Origin: Lacrimispora amygdalina
GTDB lineage: Bacteria; Bacillota; Clostridia; Lachnospirales; Lachnospiraceae
Direction: 5' to 3'
Assembly (NCBI RefSeq): GCF_900205965.1
Contig: NZ_OAOF01000011.1
Span: forward strand, 62,001-126,000
Length of the DNA: 64,000 nucleotides
Part shown: positions 8,721 through 16,338 of the stretch, one piece after another
Layout of the letters: every line of letters begins with the position of its first letter
How positions within the stretch are numbered: position 1 is the stretch's first letter
Program-made: the position numbers and the translations under genes
Notes under the pieces: generated by a model
What the model was told of the DNA's origin: nothing
What the model saw: only the letters and a program-made list of their open reading frames with translations
Database searches by the model: none

Positions 8721-9801
8721 ACAAATGTTAGAGGAATCATTGAAAACCATACGTACAGGAGAGATCGTCACTGGTAAAGTCATCGACGTAAAAGAAGATG
8801 AAATCGTCTTGAATATAGGGTACAAGTCTGACGGCATCATCCCGCGTAGCGAGTACACGGATGATCAGAATTTAAATCTTACAACCGTTGTACAGGTTGG
8901 TGAAGAGATGGAAGCGAAAGTCACTAAGGTGAATGACGGTGAAGGTCAGGTTGCTTTATCCTATAAGCGATTAGCAGCAGACAGAGGCAATAAAAGACTG
9001 GAAGAAGCATTTGAGAACCACGAAGTACTTACCGCAAAAGTTGCACAGGTACTTGACGGTGGTTTAAGTGTGGTTGTAGAGGGCGCAAGAGTCTTCATTC
9101 CTGCAAGCCTGGTATCCGATACTTATGAGAAGGATTTAACCAAGTATGCAGACAAAGAGATTGAATTTATCATTACAGAGTTCAATCCTAAGAGAAGAAG
9201 AATTATCGGTGACAGAAAGCAGATTATGGTTGCTAAGAGAGCCGAACTTCAGAAAGAATTATTTGAAAAGATCCATGCAGGCGATGTGGTAGAAGGTACC
9301 ATCAAGAATGTAACTGATTTCGGTGCATTTATTGATCTTGGCGGAGCCGATGGTTTACTTCATATCTCAGAGATGAGCTGGGGCAGAGTAGAAAGCCCGA
9401 AGAAAGCATTCAAGGCTGGTGAGAAAGTTAAAGTCTTAATCAAAGACATCAATGGCGATAAGATTGCCCTCAGTTTAAAATTCCCGGAGACAAACCCATG
9501 GAGAGATGCAGCTGAAAAGTATGCTGTGGGTAATGTAGTGAATGGAAGAGTTGCACGTATGACTGATTTCGGTGCATTTGTCGAGCTGGAGCCAGGAGTG
9601 GATGCACTGCTTCACGTTTCTCAGATTTCCAGAGAGCATGTGGAGAAACCTTCCGATGTTCTGGCTATTGGACAGGAGATCGAAGCAAAGGTTGTTGATT
9701 TTAACGAGGAAGACAAGAAGATCAGCTTAAGCATCAAAGCACTTCAGAATCAGGACGAAGCAGCTGCAGAAGATGCACCTGTATATTCTGACGAAGTTTA
9801 A
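8701..9801 (+). CDS. rpsA: 30S ribosomal protein S1-like protein, four S1 domains
   Basis: An RNA-binding protein with four consecutive S1/OB-fold repeats, starting near residues 18, 103, 193 and 276; the third and fourth show the typical VTDFGAF and MTDFGAF cores. It is shorter than the six-domain proteobacterial S1 but usual for Firmicutes. Its ATG lies inside the end of ispH, and its ribosome site (GAGGAGG, 8688-8694) is within the ispH coding sequence, which implies translational coupling. Role in translation initiation or RNA metabolism is inferred from the family. Confidence 0.9.
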   Translation: MSELSFEQMLEESLKTIRTGEIVTGKVIDVKEDEIVLNIGYKSDGIIPRSEYTDDQNLNLTTVVQVGEEMEAKVTKVNDGEGQVALSYKRLAADRGNKRLEEAFENHEVLTAKVAQVLDGGLSVVVEGARVFIPASLVSDTYEKDLTKYADKEIEFIITEFNPKRRRIIGDRKQIMVAKRAELQKELFEKIHAGDVVEGTIKNVTDFGAFIDLGGADGLLHISEMSWGRVESPKKAFKAGEKVKVLIKDINGDKIALSLKFPETNPWRDAAEKYAVGNVVNGRVARMTDFGAFVELEPGVDALLHVSQISREHVEKPSDVLAIGQEIEAKVVDFNEEDKKISLSIKALQNQDEAAAEDAPVYSDEV

Positions 9802-9823
9802 GTATAATAAGAATGAGCAGATG

Positions 9824-9851
9824 GGAAGTGGAGAAATCCGCTTCCTTTTTT
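9824..9851 (+). terminator. Terminator after the S1 gene
   Basis: A 9-bp stem (9824-9832 / 9837-9845, one G-T pair) is capped by a GAAA tetraloop and followed by TTTTTT. Confidence 0.9.
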
Positions 9852-9890
9852 CGTATAAAAATTTCAATAAGGTAAAGAGAGGATGATTCC

Positions 9891-11948
9891 ATGAAAAAGG
9901 GTTTTTTCAGAATACTGGCGGCAATAATAGCTTTGGTTTTGATGTTTACCGGCTGTGCAAGAAAAGCAGATCCTCCGCCAAAGGAACAGCCGACCGAAGC
10001 AAGACCCGTCAGCGGTCAGGGAAAAGCCTCTGCAGGGGAAGCACAGAATGTGCGGCTGGAAGACGATTATTATGATTATATCAATGGACAGATGCTGGCC
10101 AAAATCCAGATTCCCGGTGATGCCAGCGGCTGGAGTCAGTTTTATATGCTGGACAGGGAGGAATATGATCTGTTAGATCAAGTCCTTCAGGAATCTGTCA
10201 GAAACAGAAAAAATGAGGCGGAAGGATCATTGGGGCAAAAAATCGCCGACCTCTATCTGACCGGTATGGATATGGAGGGAAGACGGACCGCTGGGTTTGG
10301 CGGACTTGCTGTTTATATGGATGGGATCAAGCGTGCTTCGACAATAGAGGATTATCTGGAACAGGCAGGGAAAATCTATGATGATCTGGGCGTTGGAAGT
10401 ATTATTCTGCCTCAATGGTCTGAAGACATGAGCAATTCCGCCCGCTATGCTCTGTATTTCGACGGTGCAGATCTTGGACCCGGAAAAGAGACTTTAGAGG
10501 ATACCGGTCAGGAAGAGCTGATGAGCCATTATCGGAATTATATCTCTCAGATCATGGAATTTACGGGAATGAAGAAAGAAGATGCGGATAAGTCTGCAAC
10601 TGATATTTTAAAGCTGCAGAGGGATCTGGCGGGGAGTGCACTTTTGCTCAGTAAACAGGGAGATCCCAATATCATTTATAATCCTTATTCCAGAGAAGAA
10701 CTAAAGAAGATGTTTCCTGATGGAACAATGGAAACCTTTTTAAAGGCTGCAGGGCTGGACAAACCGGATACGTACATCGTGGTTCAGGAAGACCAGATGA
10801 AAAAAATCAGCGGATATTTAAATGAAGAATCTCTCCCGCTCTTAAAACAGTATACCATATTCTGCCTGGTGAATGATTTTGCCCCAAGTCTGACTCCTGA
10901 AATCAGAGACAGCTATCTGGAATGGAACAATTTAAGAAAGGGAATTAAAGAGAGAAAAACAGATGAAAAGCTGGCCAGTGAACTGACTCAGAACATACTG
11001 GGATTTGAATTTGGCAGGCTTTATGTTGATAAATGCTTTTCCAAGTCAGATAAAAAAGACATTGAGTCCATGATCCGCCTGATTCTCACCTCCTATAAAA
11101 AGCAGATTGAAAATCTGACCTGGATGAGTGATGAGACAAAGGTATCTGCAATAAGAAAACTGGAGCATATGAATCTTAAAGTAGGATATCCGGACAAATG
11201 GCCCGATGATTATAAGGAGGCCAGTGTGGTATCCCCTGAAGACGGGGGGAATTTAATAGACAATGTACTTTCTCTTCAGAAAGCTTTAATTGAGGTTAAT
11301 AAAAAGAAATTCAGCAAACCTGTGGATAAAGGCGAGTGGGGTATGACTCCCCAGACTGTAAATGCCTATTATAGTCCCACAGCCAATGAGATCGTATTCC
11401 CTGCGGCAATTCTCCAACCCCCATTTTATGATTCCAAGGCAGATTTTGCTTCCAATTTAGGCGGAATCGGAATGGTGATGGCCCATGAGGTGAGCCATGC
11501 ATTTGATTCCTCTGGCTCTTTTTACGATGAAAATGGTAATTATCATGTCTGGTGGACAAAAGAGGACCGGGCGAAATTTGATGAACTGGCCAAACAGGTG
11601 GAAGAATACTACAGCGGAATGGATGGATTCGAGGGGAGAAAGGTAAATGGCGCCCAGACCTTAAATGAGAATATTGCTGATCTGGGGTCCATGGCGTGTA
11701 TTACGGCGATTGCAGGAGAAAAAGACGGTGATTTAAAACTTTTATTCCGCCAGTATGCAACCATCTGGGCTTCTAAGTATACTCCGGAAACGATGATTGA
11801 CCGTCTGAATACGGATCCCCACTCTCCGGCGAAGGTCAGGGTTAATGGAGTACTTAGTGCCACAGAAGCATTTTATAATACGTATCCGGAAATAAAAGAA
11901 GGTGATGCCATGTATGTGGCTCCTGAAAAGAGGGTGAAAATCTGGTAG
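9891..11948 (+). CDS. M13 family (neprilysin/PepO-like) zinc metallopeptidase, lipoprotein
   Basis: A 685-residue extracytoplasmic endopeptidase. Residues 1-22 form a lipoprotein signal with the lipobox FTGC, so Cys23 is the predicted lipid anchor. A low-complexity linker follows, then the M13 N-terminal domain and the catalytic domain with the zinc motif HEVSH (near residue 536), the third ligand in NENIADLG and the family C-terminal VNGVLSATEAFYNTYP. Length is normal for the family. It is a single-gene unit between two terminators. A peptide-degrading role outside the membrane is inferred. Confidence 0.92.
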   Translation: MKKGFFRILAAIIALVLMFTGCARKADPPPKEQPTEARPVSGQGKASAGEAQNVRLEDDYYDYINGQMLAKIQIPGDASGWSQFYMLDREEYDLLDQVLQESVRNRKNEAEGSLGQKIADLYLTGMDMEGRRTAGFGGLAVYMDGIKRASTIEDYLEQAGKIYDDLGVGSIILPQWSEDMSNSARYALYFDGADLGPGKETLEDTGQEELMSHYRNYISQIMEFTGMKKEDADKSATDILKLQRDLAGSALLLSKQGDPNIIYNPYSREELKKMFPDGTMETFLKAAGLDKPDTYIVVQEDQMKKISGYLNEESLPLLKQYTIFCLVNDFAPSLTPEIRDSYLEWNNLRKGIKERKTDEKLASELTQNILGFEFGRLYVDKCFSKSDKKDIESMIRLILTSYKKQIENLTWMSDETKVSAIRKLEHMNLKVGYPDKWPDDYKEASVVSPEDGGNLIDNVLSLQKALIEVNKKKFSKPVDKGEWGMTPQTVNAYYSPTANEIVFPAAILQPPFYDSKADFASNLGGIGMVMAHEVSHAFDSSGSFYDENGNYHVWWTKEDRAKFDELAKQVEEYYSGMDGFEGRKVNGAQTLNENIADLGSMACITAIAGEKDGDLKLLFRQYATIWASKYTPETMIDRLNTDPHSPAKVRVNGVLSATEAFYNTYPEIKEGDAMYVAPEKRVKIW

Positions 11949-11954
11949 AAAAAT

Positions 11955-11988
11955 AGCTGTGGCAGTGGAAAAGATGCCGCAGCTTTTT
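11955..11988 (+). terminator. Terminator after the M13 peptidase gene
   Basis: Stem AGCTGTGGCA / TGCCGCAGCT (10 bp with one G-T pair) followed by five T residues. Confidence 0.9.
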
Positions 11989-12028
11989 CTGCTTTAAGTG
12001 TATATGAAAAAAAATGTCAATAAAAAAC

Positions 12029-12057
12029 TTGACAACAGGCGAGAGTTAGATTATACT
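12029..12057 (+). promoter_or_regulatory. Promoter of the feo operon
   Basis: A -35 TTGACA (12029-12034) and -10 TATACT (12052-12057) with a 17-base spacer. The -10 hexamer is embedded in the palindrome 12045-12060, so any protein bound there would block RNA polymerase. Confidence 0.85.
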
Positions 12058-12060
12058 AAC
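12045..12060. promoter_or_regulatory. GTTAG-N6-CTAAC palindrome over the feo -10 box
   Basis: A 16-bp inverted repeat, GTTAG and CTAAC with 6 bases between, covers the -10 box. The same arrangement recurs at 12578-12593 before feoB and at 15570-15585 before the HD-GYP gene. It resembles half of a DtxR/IdeR-type box but is shorter. Operator function is inference from position and recurrence. Confidence 0.6.
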
Positions 12061-12071
12061 TGATGAGAAAT

Positions 12072-12090
12072 GGGAATGATTATCAATAAT
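12072..12090. promoter_or_regulatory. Candidate Fur box in the feo leader
   Basis: The segment contains AATGATTATCA (12075-12085), which agrees with the central run of the Fur consensus, 15-30 bases downstream of the -10 box. Position and the ferrous-iron genes behind it support iron-dependent repression. Confidence 0.6.
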
Positions 12091-12110
12091 AAAATGAAAG
12101 AAGATGATAC

Positions 12111-12326
12111 ATGATGCCTTTAACAATGGTGAAAGCAGGAGAGCCCAATGTAATACGTAAAGTTGGCGGAAAAGAAGAGACAAGACGTTTTCTGGAAAAC
12201 CTGGGTTTTGTTACCGGCGGAGTTGTGACTGTTGTTTCTGAAATCAGCGGAAACATGATTGTGAATGTAAAAGATTCCAGAGTTGCCATAGGAAAAGATA
12301 TGGCGAATAAGATCATGGTGGGATAG
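12111..12326 (+). CDS. feoA: FeoA domain protein, first copy
   Basis: A 71-residue SH3-like FeoA protein with the pattern RRFLENLGFVTGGVVTVVSEI and a closing GKDMANKIMV. FeoA is a cytosolic partner that supports FeoB-mediated Fe(II) uptake. It is the first gene after the iron-responsive promoter and lies 16 bases before a second feoA. Tandem short FeoA genes are common in clostridial feo operons. The start could be either of two adjacent ATGs (12111 or 12114); the ribosome site is only moderate. Confidence 0.85.
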   Translation: MMPLTMVKAGEPNVIRKVGGKEETRRFLENLGFVTGGVVTVVSEISGNMIVNVKDSRVAIGKDMANKIMVG

Positions 12327-12342
12327 AAAAGGAGAAAAGACG

Positions 12343-12561
12343 ATGACATTAAAGGAAATTCCATGCGGCAAAACTGTAAAGGTTACCAGGTTAAGCGGAG
12401 AAGGTCCGGTTAAGCGAAGAATTATGGATATGGGAATCACGAAAGGTGTTGATGTTTTTGTAAGAAAGGTAGCTCCTCTTGGTGATCCGGTTGAAGTAAC
12501 CGTCAGAGGTTATGAGCTGTCCTTACGAAAAGCAGATGCAGAAATGATCATTGTGGAGTGA
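12343..12561 (+). CDS. feoA: FeoA domain protein, second copy
   Basis: A 72-residue FeoA protein with the core VKRRIMDMGITKGVDVFVRKVAPLGD, ending in ADAEMIIVE. It is more typical of canonical FeoA than the first copy (PLGDPVEV motif). AAGGAG precedes the ATG. It belongs to the feoA-feoA-feoB operon; division of labour between the two copies cannot be told. Confidence 0.88.
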   Translation: MTLKEIPCGKTVKVTRLSGEGPVKRRIMDMGITKGVDVFVRKVAPLGDPVEVTVRGYELSLRKADAEMIIVE

Positions 12562-12573
12562 TTTTTTTTACAT

Positions 12574-12593
12574 ATTAGTTAGGTGAGACTAAT
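12574..12593. promoter_or_regulatory. Palindrome upstream of feoB
   Basis: ATTAGT (12574-12579) and ACTAAT (12588-12593) form a perfect inverted repeat with 8 bases between. Nested in it is GTTAG-N6-CTAAT (12578-12593), the same layout as the palindromes at 12045 and 15570. It resembles DtxR-family boxes. It lies in the feoA-feoB gap with no clear promoter of its own. Confidence 0.55.
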
Positions 12594-12634
12594 ACCAGAT
12601 AAATCAATTGCTGACAGGCAGAAAGAGGTAGAGT

Positions 12635-14827
12635 ATGTCAATTAAAATTGCATTAGCAGGTAATCCCAACTGCGGAAAGACGACGTTATTTAATGCACTG
12701 ACGGGATCAAATCAGTTTGTGGGGAACTGGCCAGGCGTTACCGTTGAGAAAAAAGAAGGAAAACTCAAAGGTCATAAAGATGTGATTATTATGGATCTTC
12801 CGGGTATTTATTCTCTCTCTCCTTACACACTGGAAGAAGTGGTGGCGAGAAATTATTTAATCGGAGAGCGGCCTGATGCGATTTTGAATATCGTGGACGG
12901 TACCAATATAGAACGAAATTTATACTTATCCACCCAGCTTATGGAGCTTGGAATTCCGGTGATCATGGCAGTCAACATGATGGACATCGTGGAAAAGAAC
13001 GGGGATAAGATTCATATTAGTAAATTAAGTGAAAAGCTTGGCTGTGAAGTTGTGGAGATCTCCGCACTGAAAGGCACCGGAATTATGAAGGCCGCTGAAA
13101 AAGCCGTAGCGCTGGCAAGTCAGAGCAATATCAAGACTCCTGTACATAAATTCGCAGCTGAGGTAGAATCAGTACTGGATTCTATTGAAGAAAAGCTGGG
13201 AAATGACATTCCTGAGGAACAGAAGCGTTTCTTTGCAATTAAGCTGTTGGAAAAGGATGAGAAAATCCAGACTCAGATGAAGCGTGTTCCAAATGTGGAG
13301 GAAGAGATCACCCGGATTGAACGGGAGCTTGACGACGATACAGAGAGCATCATTACAAATGAACGCTATGTTTATATTTCTTCAATCATTGGTCAGTGCT
13401 ATACAAAAGGTAAAAGGAACAATATGACTATCTCGGATAAAATTGACCGGGTGGTAACTAACCGGTTCCTGGCTCTGCCAATCTTTGCAGCTGTGATGTT
13501 TCTTGTTTACTATGTTTCTGTTACAACTGTTGGTACATGGGCAACAGACTGGACCAACGACAATCTCTTTGGTGACGGCTTCAGCTTTTTCGGCATTGAT
13601 GTTCCCGGTATACCGGTAGTTATAGAAGGTGTCTTAACGGCAGTTGGCTGCGCAGACTGGCTTCAGGGTCTGATTATTAACGGAATTGTAGCTGGTGTAG
13701 GAGCCGTATTAGGCTTTGTGCCCCAGATGCTGGTACTCTTTATCTTCCTTGCTTTCCTGGAAAGCTGCGGCTATATGGCCCGTGTAGCATTTATTATGGA
13801 CCGTATCTTCCGTAAATTTGGTCTTTCCGGTAAATCTTTTATTCCAATGCTGATCGGCAGCGGATGCGGCGTGCCTGGAATCATGGCTTCCCGTACCATT
13901 GAAAATGACCGTGATCGTAAGATGACAATCATGACAACAACTTTTATTCCCTGCGGTGCCAAGCTTCCTATTATCGCACTGATCGCAGGAGCACTTTTCG
14001 GCGGAGCAGCCTGGGTTGCACCAAGCGCATATTTTGTGGGAATTGCAGCTATTATCTGTTCCGGTATCATATTAAAGAAAACCAGAATGTTTTCCGGGGA
14101 TCCGGCACCTTTTGTTATGGAACTTCCGGCTTATCATATGCCGACAGCAGGTAATGTATTAAGAAGTATGTGGGAACGGGGCTGGTCCTTTATTAAGAAA
14201 GCTGGAACCATCATTTTGTTATCCACCATCGCTGTATGGTTCACCTCCTATTTCGGCTGGGTAGACGGTCAGTTTAAAATGCTGGAAGCGATGGAGCTTG
14301 ACCACAGCATTCTGGCAAAGCTGGGAAGTGCAATCAGCTGGCTCTTTATTCCTCTTGGCTGGGGTGACTGGAAGTCTGCAGTGGCAGCGATCACCGGACT
14401 GGTAGCAAAAGAAAATGTAGTTGGAACTCTGGGTATTCTCTATGGCTTTGCAGAAGTTGCAGAGGACGGTACTGAGATCTGGGGGACTCTCGCCGGAAGT
14501 ATGACAGCAGTTGCTGCCTATTCCTTCCTGGTATTCAATCTTCTCTGCGCTCCATGCTTTGCAGCGATGGGTGCGATTAAACGGGAGATGAACAGCGCCA
14601 GATGGTTCTGGTTTGCTGTGGGATACCAGACACTTCTGGCATATGTGGTAGCGCTTTGCGTATACCAGGTAGGAACCTTAATCACAACCGGATCCTTTGG
14701 ATTCTTTACAGCAGTGGCATTTGCATTGATTGCAGCTTTCTTTTATCTGCTTGTCAGACCTGAAAAAGAAGCAGGAAGAGCAAGCGCAACATTTACAAGT
14801 GCTGCCGGTACCCCAATAAACCGGTAA
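12635..14827 (+). CDS. feoB: Ferrous iron transport protein B
   Basis: A 730-residue membrane GTPase that moves Fe(II) into the cell. The N-terminal G domain shows GNPNCGKTT (G1, residues 8-16), a DLPGIYSL switch (G3) and NMMD (G4), followed by a helical GDI-like spacer and the membrane core with two Gate repeats containing SGCGVPGIMASR and the C-terminal LCAPCFAAMGAIKREM. Length is normal for clostridial FeoB. It is the third gene of the operon and is followed by a hairpin and a small partner gene. Confidence 0.96.
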   Translation: MSIKIALAGNPNCGKTTLFNALTGSNQFVGNWPGVTVEKKEGKLKGHKDVIIMDLPGIYSLSPYTLEEVVARNYLIGERPDAILNIVDGTNIERNLYLSTQLMELGIPVIMAVNMMDIVEKNGDKIHISKLSEKLGCEVVEISALKGTGIMKAAEKAVALASQSNIKTPVHKFAAEVESVLDSIEEKLGNDIPEEQKRFFAIKLLEKDEKIQTQMKRVPNVEEEITRIERELDDDTESIITNERYVYISSIIGQCYTKGKRNNMTISDKIDRVVTNRFLALPIFAAVMFLVYYVSVTTVGTWATDWTNDNLFGDGFSFFGIDVPGIPVVIEGVLTAVGCADWLQGLIINGIVAGVGAVLGFVPQMLVLFIFLAFLESCGYMARVAFIMDRIFRKFGLSGKSFIPMLIGSGCGVPGIMASRTIENDRDRKMTIMTTTFIPCGAKLPIIALIAGALFGGAAWVAPSAYFVGIAAIICSGIILKKTRMFSGDPAPFVMELPAYHMPTAGNVLRSMWERGWSFIKKAGTIILLSTIAVWFTSYFGWVDGQFKMLEAMELDHSILAKLGSAISWLFIPLGWGDWKSAVAAITGLVAKENVVGTLGILYGFAEVAEDGTEIWGTLAGSMTAVAAYSFLVFNLLCAPCFAAMGAIKREMNSARWFWFAVGYQTLLAYVVALCVYQVGTLITTGSFGFFTAVAFALIAAFFYLLVRPEKEAGRASATFTSAAGTPINR

Positions 14828-14835
14828 TCATAAAC

Positions 14836-14860
14836 GAGCCTGCATAGACAATGCAGGCTC
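14836..14860 (+). other. Intercistronic hairpin after feoB
   Basis: A perfect 10-bp stem GAGCCTGCAT / ATGCAGGCTC with a 5-base loop lies between feoB and the small Cys-rich gene. No T run follows, so it is more likely an mRNA processing, stability or partial-attenuation element than a strong terminator. Confidence 0.6.
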
Positions 14861-14879
14861 AATATATAGGAGGTATGAT

Positions 14880-15017
14880 ATGGGAACATTAGCAGTAGCA
14901 GCAGTTGTCATCGGAGTGGTGGCATTGATCATAAGAAGCATGATTCGGGATAAGAAAAACGGAAAATCCATTCAGTGCGGCGGGCAGTGCAAAGACTGCG
15001 GAGGACATTGCCATTAA
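14880..15017 (+). CDS. FeoB-associated Cys-rich membrane protein
   Basis: A 45-residue protein, small enough to be overlooked. Residues 3-19 are a hydrophobic helix (LAVAAVVIGVVALII) and the tail has the Cys/His-rich pattern CGGQCKDCGGHCH. This is the FeoB-associated Cys-rich family (sometimes called FeoC-like in Firmicutes), thought to help FeoB or protect the incoming Fe(II). A strong AGGAGG site stands 6 bases before the ATG. Placement directly after feoB supports the assignment. Confidence 0.85.
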   Translation: MGTLAVAAVVIGVVALIIRSMIRDKKNGKSIQCGGQCKDCGGHCH

Positions 15018-15071
15018 CAGATGGATCTTTAATATTCCTGCAATCTTATACTTATTAATGGAGGTGGCAAA

Positions 15072-15563
15072 ATGGAAATGCACACAAATATTACGGAAAA
15101 GAGAAGAGCTCCTGATTCCAGAAGTTATCAAAGAAACAAGATGCAGAAGGAGCTTATTATTGAAAGACTGAAGGGAAAAGGATGCAGAATTACAAAGCAG
15201 CGCCTGACACTTTTGGATATCATTCTGGAGCATGAGTGCTCCAGCTGTAAGGAAATCTATTACAAAGCGACAAGAGTTGACGAGAGTATCGGTGCAGCTA
15301 CCGTTTATCGTATGGTGAATATCTTAGAGGAAATCGGAGCTATCAGCAGAAAAAACATGTATAAGATCGCTTATTCCGACAGCTGCTCCATGGAGGATGC
15401 CTGTACGGTTGTTCTGGATGATGAGACCACCTATCACCTTTCTGCAAAAAACTGGAATTCTGTTGTCCGGGCTGGATTATCAGCCTGCGGATATCTGGAC
15501 AATCAGAAAATCTCTTCCATTTCTATAAAACCTTGTGAATGTGAAAATGCCGGTTGCTACTAA
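15072..15563 (+). CDS. Fur-family transcriptional regulator
   Basis: A 163-residue winged-helix regulator: the Fur N-terminal domain is clear (about residues 25-95; GCRITKQRLTLLDIIL, ATVYRMVNILEEIGAI). The C-terminal half is unusual: the His-rich metal site and CxxC pairs of classical Fur are replaced by a short region ending in CECENAGCY. It probably senses iron or redox state through that Cys cluster, which is inference. GGAGGTGGC precedes the ATG. Its place behind feoB makes it the prime candidate for control of the feo genes. Confidence 0.8.
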   Translation: MEMHTNITEKRRAPDSRSYQRNKMQKELIIERLKGKGCRITKQRLTLLDIILEHECSSCKEIYYKATRVDESIGAATVYRMVNILEEIGAISRKNMYKIAYSDSCSMEDACTVVLDDETTYHLSAKNWNSVVRAGLSACGYLDNQKISSISIKPCECENAGCY

Positions 15564-15569
15564 TTTGAA

Positions 15570-15585
15570 GTTAGTATGAACTAAC
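15570..15585. promoter_or_regulatory. GTTAG-N6-CTAAC palindrome before the HD-GYP gene
   Basis: GTTAGT-ATGA-ACTAAC is a near-perfect 16-bp palindrome located seven bases after the Fur-family stop and 24 bases before the HD-GYP start. It has the same GTTAG-N6-CTAAC frame as the feo promoter palindrome. Confidence 0.55.
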
Positions 15586-15608
15586 CAATAAAGCGGGTAT
15601 AAAAGAGC

Positions 15609-16223
15609 ATGAAAAATGAATCAGTATTTGAGTTATACAATAATAGAATTGATTATCATGAAATCATTGAATGCATCGTCAGTGCGTTAGACGCCAAAGA
15701 TCCTTATACTGCGGGGCATTCTCAAAGGGTCAGCGATATGGCGCTGGCCCTTTCCGGGTTTTTAAGACTTGAGAGAGAAGAAACAGAACGAATTCACATT
15801 GCGGCTCATCTTCATGATATCGGCAAGATCGGAGTTCCTGACGCAGTATTAAACAAGCCCGGCAGGCTTTCTCCTGATGAATGGACAGCTATAAAAAAGC
15901 ACCCTCAGACCGGGGCCCAGATTCTAAGCAAGTCCCGTCATCTAAATGAATTAAAAGACATTGTTCTTCATCACCATGAACGGTATGACGGAAAGGGTTA
16001 TCCCTACGGACTGAAGGGGGAGGAGATTCCTCTTGGTGCAAGAATTATTTCAGTCTGTGATTCAATCGATGCCATGACTTCTGACCGTGGGTATCGGGAG
16101 GCGTATTCTTTGAAGTATTGCTATGAGGAAATAAAGCGTAATCTGGGCATTATGTACGACCCTGAAATAGGCACCCTGGCATTGGAACATTGGAAGGAAT
16201 TAACGGAATATATAAGAATCTGA
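15609..16223 (+). CDS. HD-GYP domain phosphodiesterase
   Basis: A 204-residue stand-alone HD-GYP domain with HSQRVSDMALAL, the HLHDIGKIGVPD motif (HD plus the K of the family) and HHERYDGKGYPYGL (the GYP region). These enzymes commonly hydrolyse cyclic di-GMP. There is no attached sensor domain. The ribosome site is weak. A palindrome shared with the feo genes lies just upstream, which hints at iron-linked control of a second-messenger enzyme; that link is inference. Confidence 0.88.
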   Translation: MKNESVFELYNNRIDYHEIIECIVSALDAKDPYTAGHSQRVSDMALALSGFLRLEREETERIHIAAHLHDIGKIGVPDAVLNKPGRLSPDEWTAIKKHPQTGAQILSKSRHLNELKDIVLHHHERYDGKGYPYGLKGEEIPLGARIISVCDSIDAMTSDRGYREAYSLKYCYEEIKRNLGIMYDPEIGTLALEHWKELTEYIRI

Positions 16224-16338
16224 TAAAACCGCCGGACAAATCATTGTGAAATTTGATGCTTGTTATTCTGGTAAAATCGTGCTAACCTAGGAAGAAGTGG
16301 AATATTTATCCATAATAATCAGCAAAGGATTTGAATGA

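Noticed and set aside
10227..11559. Minus-strand frames within the M13 peptidase gene
   Set aside because: They are fully covered by a gene with clear domain motifs and show no starts or composition of their own.
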